Positions 1 to 7,605 of a stretch of DNA of 7,605 nucleotides are shown here, piece after piece. Source of the DNA: Caldilinea sp. Its GTDB lineage: Bacteria > Chloroflexota > Anaerolineae > Caldilineales > Caldilineaceae. Location of the stretch: the NCBI GenBank assembly GCA_025055055.1, contig JANWYX010000416.1, forward strand, positions 1 through 7,605, given 5' to 3'. The notes beneath the pieces are model-generated. The model ran no database searches. It saw only the letters and a program-made list of their open reading frames with translations, and had not been told where the DNA came from. Numbering within the stretch: the stretch's first letter is position 1; every line of letters starts with the position of its first letter. The position numbers were made by a program, and so were the translations under genes.

Positions 1-387
1 GGCGTTCGAGCCGCTCCAGCCGACCGGCCCCACGATGTCCGGCCCGCTGCCGGAAGCGATCTGTGTAGCCAGGACATCGCGAGCAGAAGCGTTCGGCACA
101 AATTCCGCCACCAATTCAATGCGGTCCTGTGACTCATTGAAACGCTTGATGACCGCTTCCTGGGCAGGGATCTGATCTTCGCTGGAGCCTGTCCCCAAGC
201 CAACAAACCATCGAATCTGCACGCGTCCACCGGTTGCAGCCGGCGCTGCTGCCGCCGGCTGCTCGACCTGCGCCGGTTGTTCAGCAGCAGCCGGAGCAGC
301 GGGCGCCGGCGCCGCCGGCGCCCCACAGGCAGCAGCCATCGCAACAATCAACAACAGGGAAAGCGAGAGGAAAAAAAGTTTGCGCAT
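1..387 (-). CDS. ABC-type solute-binding lipoprotein (probable sugar-binding), N-terminal part
   Basis: This is the first 129 codons of a gene that continues beyond the left edge, so no stop is seen. The start is the ATG at 387-385, preceded by a strong ribosome binding site AAGGAGA (403-397) at 9 nt spacing. Residues 1-20 form a lipoprotein signal: MRK, then a hydrophobic stretch, then AAA and Cys21, the likely lipidated residue. The lipobox is weak, with Ala rather than Leu at -3. Residues 22-54 are a low-complexity Ala/Pro/Gln linker, usual in extracellular binding lipoproteins. The mature domain opens with VQIRWFVGLGTGSSED, has FNES near 83, and SGSGPDIVGPVGWSGSN near 112-128, which is typical of family 1 extracellular solute-binding proteins for carbohydrates. 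Such proteins capture a ligand outside the membrane and deliver it to an ABC permease, whose genes may lie to the left. The LacI-type regulator 76 bp upstream supports a sugar ligand by inference. The exact ligand cannot be read. Confidence 0.85.
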   Translation of the reverse strand, partial: MRKLFFLSLSLLLIVAMAAACGAPAAPAPAAPAAAEQPAQVEQPAAAAPAATGGRVQIRWFVGLGTGSSEDQIPAQEAVIKRFNESQDRIELVAEFVPNASARDVLATQIASGSGPDIVGPVGWSGSNA

Positions 388-463
388 AGGTGGAGTTCTC
401 CTTACTGTAAAAACTATCGACCGATCAGTTTTATGTGGACCTGCATCGTCGCTGAAACCTCCT

Positions 464-1504
<1,041 letters not shown>

Positions 1505-1513
1505 TCGATTATC

Positions 1514-1527
1514 TGAAAGCGCTTTCA
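1514..1527. promoter_or_regulatory. LacI-family operator O3, perfect 14-bp palindrome
   Basis: TGAAAGCGCTTTCA is a perfect palindrome with the central CG typical of LacI/GalR-family operators, and it fits the cre-like consensus. It ends 10 bp before the lacI ATG at 1504, inside the leader. A bound repressor here could block transcription or take part in a loop with the sites at 1741-1770. The same 14-mer recurs exactly at 1754-1767. Confidence 0.85.
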
Positions 1528-1795
<268 letters not shown>

Positions 1796-1885
1796 CCCCC
1801 TTTTTAGTTTTCTTCTTCCGGGATAATGTTCCAGCATGGGGCCGACCATGAGGAGGCGTCCGTTGCGCCCGGTTAGCTGATCTGC

Positions 1886-1909
1886 GCGTTGCCCCTCGTG
1901 GGGGAACGC
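1886..1909. repeat. Hairpin, possible transcription stop without U-tract
   Basis: GCGTT (1886-1890) pairs with AACGC (1905-1909), and CCCC (1892-1895) with GGGG (1900-1903), separated by a G-G mismatch and closing a TCGT loop. On the plus strand a T5 run follows at 1916-1920, but no plus-strand gene precedes it. On the minus strand, where the dehydrogenase transcript would arrive, no U-run follows. Its role as a terminator is therefore uncertain. Confidence 0.4.
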
Positions 1910-1997
1910 CAGAAGTTTTTACAAGCCGCTCCCTGCCACGCACGCGTCGTCTTCCTATCGGTTTACGATCTGTCGTCGTAATTTAGCAGACGCGCTG

Positions 1998-2020
1998 CGA
2001 CGCCGCCTCTGAGGGCGTCG
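1998..2020 (-). terminator. Hairpin downstream of the dehydrogenase gene, weak terminator candidate
   Basis: CGACGCC (1998-2004) and GGCGTCG (2014-2020) form a perfect 7-bp stem. The inner CTC/GAG (2007-2009/2011-2013) can extend it after a 2-nt bulge. It lies 45 bp beyond the dehydrogenase stop codon at 2066, where a 3' end is expected. No run of U follows on the minus strand, so it is not a canonical intrinsic terminator. It may instead be an RNA 3'-end stabilising structure. Confidence 0.4.
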
Positions 2021-2065
2021 TCCCCAAACGCTCAGCGCCAAATTCAGGGTGAGCTCCGTTGCGCT

Positions 2066-4537
2066 TCAGCTCTTGAGGCGCTGCATCCGAGGATCGTACA
2101 GCGGTTCTGCAGCCACCGTCGCCCAGTGGCGCACCCCGAAGTAGGCGACCTCGACCTGGGTCCCCGGCTCTGCGAACGCAAGCGGCAAGTAGCCGTAGAC
2201 AATATGTTTGCCCACAGCGTAGCCGTAATTGGCGCTGGTGACGTAGCCGACGCAACGATCGCCTACGAAGATGGGCTCCTTGCCCAGCGCCATGGCATCC
2301 GGCGCGTCGAAGGTCATGCAGCAGAGCCGGCGCTGCACGCCGGAGGCTTTGGCCTGCAGCAACGCCTGGCGGCCGATAAAGTCGCCTTTATCGAGCCGCA
2401 CCGCCCACTCAAGGCCTGCTTCAAAGGGGGTGGCGTCCGGGTGTAGGTCTTGGCCCCATAGGCGATAGCCTTTTTCCAGCCGCAGCGAGTCGAAGGCGCC
2501 GGCGCCCGCTGCGATCATCTCCAATGCGCGGCCCGCCTCCCACAGGGCATCCCACAGCGCAGCAGCGTACTCAGTGCGCGTGTACAGCTCCCAGCCCAAC
2601 TCGCCGGCGTAGGAGATGCGCAGCGCCGTCGCCGGAATGGCGCCGATCTCGATCTCCTGCGCCGTGTAGTAGGGAAAGGCGGCATTGCTTACGTCGGCGT
2701 CCGTCACCTTCTCCAACACGCGACGGGCGTTCGGCCCCCACAACCCAACCGCAGTGTACGCGGAGGAGGCGTCCACGATCTGCACCGAGCCGTCCGTCGG
2801 CGCATGACGTTCGAGCCACGCCAAGTCGCGCGGCAGCTGCGCGCCGCCGGTGATCACCCAGAAGCGCTCTTCGCCGAGCCGTACAACAGTCAGGTCAGTC
2901 TGGATGCCCCCGCGTGAGTTCAAGAGGCTGGTGTAGATGACCTTGCCGATCGGTCGGTCGATGTGGTTGGCGCACAGCCGCTCCAAGAAGACCAGGCTGC
3001 CCGGCCCGCGCACTTCAACTACCGCCAGTGCAGCCAGGTTGAAAAGGCCGACGTTGTTGCGCACCTCCAAATGCTCCGCACCCTGGATCGGCGACCAGAA
3101 GCGCGCCTCCCAGCCCCTGCGCTGCGGAATGCGCTCTGCGTATTTTGCAAGCAGAGAGGCGTTGGCCTCATACCACTGGGCCACTTCATAGCCGGCGCTT
3201 TGAAAGAAGACGGCGCCCTGTTCGACCAGCCGACCATGAAAGGGGCTGAGGCGCACGTTGCGCGGCTCTCCGATCGGCTGCAGCGGGTGCACGATGTCGT
3301 AGACCTCCCGATAGTTCTGCGCACAGCGCAGGTCGATGTAGCGCCGGGTTTTCTGATGGGGCAAAAAGCGGTTGATGTCGGCCTCATGCACATCGATGGC
3401 CGGCTCGCCGTAAGTCACCCACTCGGCGATGGCCTTGCCGACGCCGCCAGCGTGGGTGATCCAGACGCCGACCGCCGTCCACAGGCCGCGCACTGCGCTT
3501 TCTCCCATCACCGGGAAGCCGTCCACAGTGAAGGCGAACATACCGTTGAAGGCGTGTGACAGCCCTGCGCCGCGCAGCGCAGGGATCAGCTCTTGCGCAG
3601 CGCGCCAGGCCACCGTGTAATGCTCTGGCGTGAAGGGCAGTTGCGCCGTCTTGCCCAGGTCGCGAGGGCGCACCATCAACGGCTCATGACGATAGTTGCC
3701 CACGCCGTAGGCGTCCCAGTGTTGCCGAAAATATAGCGAGTAATCCTGGTGACGCAGGATGGGATGGACGATCTCTCGGCCGCCCGCCGCCTGTGCGTAT
3801 TCGGCCAACGCCGGCAGCGGCGTCGAGATGGTGTACTGATGCTGGGCGGCGAGCAGCGGAATCACCAGCCCCGCCTTTTCGCCGATGGCCGGGGCCCAGA
3901 TGTTGGCGCACAAGAGCGCAGTCTCGCATTCGATGCGCCCACGTTCGGTGACAACCGCAGCCAAATGGCCGCGACGGACTTCGATGTCGACGACGGGCGC
4001 CTGCTGAAAAAACCGGACGCCTGCAATGCGCGTCGCCTCGTTCGCCAACGAGCCGGCCACGTGCCAGCCGATCACGTTCGTGTCGAGCGGGGAGTAGAAG
4101 CTTCCGTGGATCACCTTCGGGTCGAGAATAGGGATGTGGGCCAGCGTCTCTTCCGGCGTAAGCAGATGTGCTTCGACGCCGTAGCTGGTCGCTACGCCCT
4201 GTTTGCGTTTTAGGTCTTCCATGCGTTCCCGCGTGTACGCCACCTCGATCCCGCCGACGCGGCGCACCATTGCCCGGCCCGGCTCAAAGTCCGGCAGACG
4301 GCTGTAGATTTCAACCGATTGCACAGCGAAGTGCGTCATCATGCGGCTGTAATTGGTCACGTGCATGCCGCCGGGCGCATGGCTGGTCGAACCGTCGTTG
4401 TAGGGCAGCGCGCCTTTATCGAGGACGATCACATCGCGCCAGCCGAGCTGCGCCAAGTGATAGGCGGCGCTGCAGCCGACGATTCCGCCGCCGATAATGA
4501 CAAGCCGCGCCGCAGAAGGCAGCGTGTTCTGCGCCAT
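2066..4537 (-). CDS. FAD-dependent oxidoreductase-GcvT fusion, dimethylglycine/sarcosine dehydrogenase type
   Basis: This 823-residue enzyme belongs to the family that oxidatively demethylates N-methylated glycines, passing the one-carbon unit to tetrahydrofolate. Residues 12-370 are the FAD (DAO) domain, with the dinucleotide motif GGGIVG at 16-21. His53 in GSTSHAPGG aligns with the histidine that binds FAD covalently in dimethylglycine and sarcosine dehydrogenases. A bridging domain covers about 372-430. The GcvT folate domain is at about 430-715: GGIQTDLTV near 543-551 carries the expected Asp548, and SLRLEKGYRLWG is at 684-695. The GcvT C-terminal barrel covers about 735-815. Length and order match full-length family members. 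There is no signal peptide, so it is probably cytoplasmic. The ATG at 4537 has AGGAGAG (4551-4545) 7 nt upstream, fixing the start. The gene stands alone between two long spacers. The substrate (dimethylglycine, sarcosine or a relative) cannot be settled from sequence. Confidence 0.92.
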   Translation of the reverse strand: MAQNTLPSAARLVIIGGGIVGCSAAYHLAQLGWRDVIVLDKGALPYNDGSTSHAPGGMHVTNYSRMMTHFAVQSVEIYSRLPDFEPGRAMVRRVGGIEVAYTRERMEDLKRKQGVATSYGVEAHLLTPEETLAHIPILDPKVIHGSFYSPLDTNVIGWHVAGSLANEATRIAGVRFFQQAPVVDIEVRRGHLAAVVTERGRIECETALLCANIWAPAIGEKAGLVIPLLAAQHQYTISTPLPALAEYAQAAGGREIVHPILRHQDYSLYFRQHWDAYGVGNYRHEPLMVRPRDLGKTAQLPFTPEHYTVAWRAAQELIPALRGAGLSHAFNGMFAFTVDGFPVMGESAVRGLWTAVGVWITHAGGVGKAIAEWVTYGEPAIDVHEADINRFLPHQKTRRYIDLRCAQNYREVYDIVHPLQPIGEPRNVRLSPFHGRLVEQGAVFFQSAGYEVAQWYEANASLLAKYAERIPQRRGWEARFWSPIQGAEHLEVRNNVGLFNLAALAVVEVRGPGSLVFLERLCANHIDRPIGKVIYTSLLNSRGGIQTDLTVVRLGEERFWVITGGAQLPRDLAWLERHAPTDGSVQIVDASSAYTAVGLWGPNARRVLEKVTDADVSNAAFPYYTAQEIEIGAIPATALRISYAGELGWELYTRTEYAAALWDALWEAGRALEMIAAGAGAFDSLRLEKGYRLWGQDLHPDATPFEAGLEWAVRLDKGDFIGRQALLQAKASGVQRRLCCMTFDAPDAMALGKEPIFVGDRCVGYVTSANYGYAVGKHIVYGYLPLAFAEPGTQVEVAYFGVRHWATVAAEPLYDPRMQRLKS

Positions 4538-4631
4538 GGGGTATCTCTCCTCTGGAAGATAAACCGATGTGAAATGTACAGATTGAGGGAAGTTTCGCCG
4601 ATTAGGCTACGGCCTGTCAAGGCGGTTTATA
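4538..4631 (-). promoter_or_regulatory. Probable promoter/leader region of the dehydrogenase gene, boxes uncertain
   Basis: The 238-bp gap upstream of the dehydrogenase is long enough for its own promoter. A TATAAA box at 4631-4626 on the minus strand lacks a good partner; TTGAGC at 4651-4646 is only 14 bp away. A perfect TTGACA at 4620-4615 has no recognisable -10 box at normal spacing. The only firm signal is the ribosome binding site at 4551-4545. No LacI-type operator like those near 1760 is present here. Confidence 0.25.
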
Positions 4632-4647
4632 GGCTTCAACAATTGGC

Positions 4648-4682
4648 TCAAGGAAACCCAACGCGTAGCTGCGCTTCCTTGA
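4648..4682. repeat. Inverted repeat in the moeA-dehydrogenase spacer
   Basis: TCAAGGAA (4648-4655) and TTCCTTGA (4675-4682) are perfect 8-bp inverted arms around a 19-nt loop. The loop contains a further CGC/GCG (4662-4664/4671-4673) that could form an inner helix. It lies about 94 bp beyond the moeA stop and about 110 bp before the dehydrogenase start. No U-run follows on the minus strand. It could be a moeA 3' structure, a protein-binding palindrome upstream of the dehydrogenase, or a decayed repeat. Confidence 0.5.
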
Positions 4683-4775
4683 ATTATTCGACACCTTGTG
4701 GGCCTGCCGAGAAAGCGCGGTTGGGAGTCGCACCTTCGATTAGCCGCTTTTCCTTCGGATGGCTCTTGCGCTCCG

Positions 4776-6728
<1,953 letters not shown>

Positions 6729-6733
6729 AGCAG

Positions 6734-7114
6734 TCACCAGATGGAAAGCGGATAATAGGCTCGAATGACGGTGTCGCTGGTGACAAGGTGACAACGCCAT
6801 TGTTGGGCAGTGGCCACAATCACCCGATCCGCCGGGTCTTGGTGCGACCACTCCAGATCGGCGGCGGTTAACCAAATTTCATCGGAGACAGCTGCAAATC
6901 GAACCCTATCAACGCCGTGCAATCGAGACGTTAACTCGCGTGGCGACATCGGTAAAACCAGTTTTTTCTTTTTGACTTTTACGGCAATTTCCCAAATCGA
7001 AATCGAGGAAAGCAAAAGGGCGTCTGCTGTAGAAATTGCCTGCATTGCGACTCCGGACAAGCGTTCGCGTTGAAAAAGAAGGTACAGCAGGGCAGCCGTA
7101 TCGAGCACGATCAC
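6734..7114 (-). CDS. vapC: VapC-type PIN-domain toxin (ribonuclease)
   Basis: A 126-residue PIN-domain protein, the usual VapC length. VapC toxins are Mg-dependent RNases that cut tRNA, rRNA or mRNA and are held inactive by their antitoxin. The acidic residues expected at the active site are all present: Asp5 (IVLDTAALL), Glu42 (SISIWEIAVK), Asp93/Asp96 (DPADRVIVATA) and Asp114 (LVTSDTVIRAY). The toxin therefore looks intact. A Lys-rich patch, KVKKKK, follows the Glu. The GTG at 7114 is chosen because GTGA overlaps the antitoxin stop by 4 nt and GGGGAG lies 10 nt upstream. It also yields the standard MIVLDT opening. The ATG at 7132 would add six residues, but its GAGGA lies directly against the codon. 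The gene ends 5 nt before moeA, so the three genes probably share a transcript. The target RNA is unknown. Confidence 0.88.
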   Translation of the reverse strand: MIVLDTAALLYLLFQRERLSGVAMQAISTADALLLSSISIWEIAVKVKKKKLVLPMSPRELTSRLHGVDRVRFAAVSDEIWLTAADLEWSHQDPADRVIVATAQQWRCHLVTSDTVIRAYYPLSIW

Positions 7115-7347
7115 GGCGTCAATTCTCCCCATTCCTCGATGGTTGGCGCGTCGAGGTCTTCTATAACGACCATCTGCCCATAGACGTCGGCGAACGCCTC
7201 CTCAATCGTCAATCCATTTCGAATCGGCGTGATGCGCGCTACGGGGCGGTTGCGATCGGTAACGATCACCTCTTCGCCGCTTTGTTCCAGCTCGCGTAGG
7301 ATTTCCAGAAGGTGCGCCTTCAATTTTCCTTTAGATATAGTGATCAT
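7111..7347 (-). CDS. vapB: Phd/YefM-family antitoxin of the VapC toxin
   Basis: A 78-residue antitoxin. The N-terminal half, with ISKGKLKAHLLEILRELEQS at 4-23 followed by EEVIVTDRNRPVARITPI, has the Phd/YefM DNA-binding fold signature: a Lys/His-bearing helix, then the strand pair ending in R-P-V-A-I. The C-terminal half (about 43-78), acidic and with Trp near 73, is the likely toxin-wrapping tail. Such proteins neutralise the partner toxin and repress their own promoter. The open frame runs 60 codons further upstream, but that part would be translated through a palindromic repeat. The ATG at 7347 has AAGGA (7357-7353) at 5 nt and gives the family-like N terminus. It overlaps vapC by 4 nt. 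The symbol is used for the partner of VapC; by fold it is Phd-like rather than AbrB-like. Confidence 0.87.
   Translation of the reverse strand: MITISKGKLKAHLLEILRELEQSGEEVIVTDRNRPVARITPIRNGLTIEEAFADVYGQMVVIEDLDAPTIEEWGELTP
7125..7130 (-). promoter_or_regulatory. Ribosome binding site deciding the vapC start
   Basis: GGGGAG on the minus strand lies 10 nt before the GTG at 7114, within the end of the antitoxin gene. It favours this GTG over the upstream ATG at 7132, which has no properly spaced site. Start and stop overlap as GTGA, so translation of the toxin is likely coupled to that of the antitoxin. Confidence 0.6.
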
Positions 7348-7352
7348 AATTT

Positions 7353-7357
7353 TCCTT
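7353..7357 (-). promoter_or_regulatory. Ribosome binding site deciding the antitoxin start
   Basis: AAGGA on the minus strand lies 5 nt before the ATG at 7347. This supports the short 78-residue antitoxin over the longer reading frame that opens at 7527. Confidence 0.6.
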
Positions 7358-7388
7358 ACGCAGTTGGCTTTATTTCCGGGAAGCTCTG

Positions 7389-7397
7389 ATTTTACCA
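7389..7397 (-). promoter_or_regulatory. Candidate extended -10 promoter for the toxin-antitoxin-moeA unit
   Basis: On the minus strand, TGGTAAAAT combines an extended TGn motif with a TAAAAT -10 box, a 5-of-6 match. Transcription would start near 7382, about 35 nt before the antitoxin ATG. No good -35 box is seen at 17 bp, which extended -10 promoters can tolerate. Another TATAAT sits at 7603-7598, but its -35 region lies beyond the window. Confidence 0.4.
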
Positions 7398-7422
7398 AAC
7401 GCGAGAAAGCGCCGGTTTCCTT

Positions 7423-7497
7423 GTAGGTGCGGCTCTCAGCCGCATACTCTCGATAGCCCGCAAAGTCTGAGGAAACGCAGCTGTAAGCTGCGTCTAC
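7423..7497. repeat. REP-like element: two hairpins with imperfect terminal inverted repeats
   Basis: This 75-bp element contains two perfect short hairpins. One is TGCGGCT (7428-7434), loop CTC, AGCCGCA (7438-7444). The other is ACGCAGCT (7475-7482), loop GTA, AGCTGCGT (7486-7493). The outer ends GTAGGTGCGGCT and AGCTGCGTCTAC are inverted repeats at 9 of 12 positions. The layout resembles dispersed REP/BIME or small MITE elements. Only one copy lies in the window, so dispersal cannot be shown here. It sits just upstream of the antitoxin promoter. Confidence 0.65.
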
Positions 7498-7605
7498 CGA
7501 TTGCCAAAATCCTTTGTGAAATTCCATCCAGCTTCGGGTAAGGTTGCATTCTACGAAAAGACATCATCGAACTGCGTAACATGAGTCAACAATGATGATT
7601 ATAGT

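Noticed and set aside
1983..2255. Minus-strand open frame of 90 codons overlapping the dehydrogenase 3' end
   Set aside because: Most of it is an out-of-frame reading of the dehydrogenase, with an Arg-rich composition and no start signals.
2963..3559. Long plus-strand open frame antisense to the dehydrogenase (likewise 944-1516 and 5415-5861)
   Set aside because: These are by-products of GC-rich codon use in the real minus-strand genes. They lack domains and ribosome sites.
4538..4775. Moco riboswitch or other known riboswitch near moeA
   Set aside because: The structured spacer lies downstream of moeA, not before it. Only a simple inverted repeat is visible and the next gene is not Moco-dependent.
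6729..6875. N-terminal extension of moeA into vapC
   Set aside because: The extra 49 residues are low-complexity Arg/His-rich sequence read out of frame through vapC. The MoeA-like sequence begins at the ATG at 6728.
7348..7527. N-terminal extension of the antitoxin by 60 codons
   Set aside because: It would be translated from the REP-like hairpins, has no homology to the family, and a good ribosome site sits before the ATG at 7347.
7498..7605. RNA gene, CRISPR array or further coding region at the right edge
   Set aside because: No cloverleaf, spaced direct repeats or open frame with a start signal was seen. Only a TATAAT on the minus strand at 7603-7598 without a visible -35 box.

Overview
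The window reads as a GC-rich bacterial chromosome segment in which every supported gene lies on the minus strand. The Ala/Pro-rich lipoprotein linker of the sugar-binding protein, its SGSGPDIVGPVGWSGSN-type sequence, and the MoeA/periplasmic-binding fusion suggest Chloroflexota. That assignment is an inference from protein style, with low to moderate confidence.

Layout in transcription order (right to left). From 7605 to 7348 there is a non-coding upstream region with a 75-bp REP-like double hairpin and a candidate promoter. Next comes a compact unit: a Phd/YefM-type antitoxin (7347-7111), a PIN-domain VapC toxin (7114-6734, GTGA overlap) and a 650-residue MoeA-PBP fusion for molybdenum cofactor synthesis (6728-4776, 5 nt after vapC). 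A 238-bp spacer with a perfect 8-bp inverted repeat follows. Then comes an 823-residue FAD oxidoreductase fused to a GcvT folate domain, of the dimethylglycine/sarcosine dehydrogenase type (4537-2066). A 561-bp gene-free stretch follows, holding two hairpins, a near-consensus sigma70 promoter, and three LacI-family operator sites. The last two genes are a LacI-family regulator (1504-464) and, 76 bp downstream, the first 129 codons of a lipoprotein ABC-type solute-binding protein, probably for sugars, which runs off the left edge.

How it works together. The clearest regulatory story is at the left. The promoter TTGACA-17-TATTCT at 1795-1767 has its -10 box on the edge of a perfect 20-bp palindrome containing TGAAAGCGCTTTCA. 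A degenerate copy abuts it, and a third perfect 14-bp copy sits just before the lacI ATG. This fits an autorepressed regulator, with the downstream transporter gene controlled by read-through. The toxin-antitoxin pair appears translationally coupled within itself and closely linked to moeA. No link between the Moco gene and the dehydrogenase is evident, since that enzyme family uses FAD and folate rather than molybdenum.

No RNA gene, CRISPR array, insertion sequence or clearly new multi-gene system was recognised. The points most worth a second look are the three-operator leader region, a possible alternative-helix structure in the leader, the TA-moeA arrangement and the REP-like doublet.
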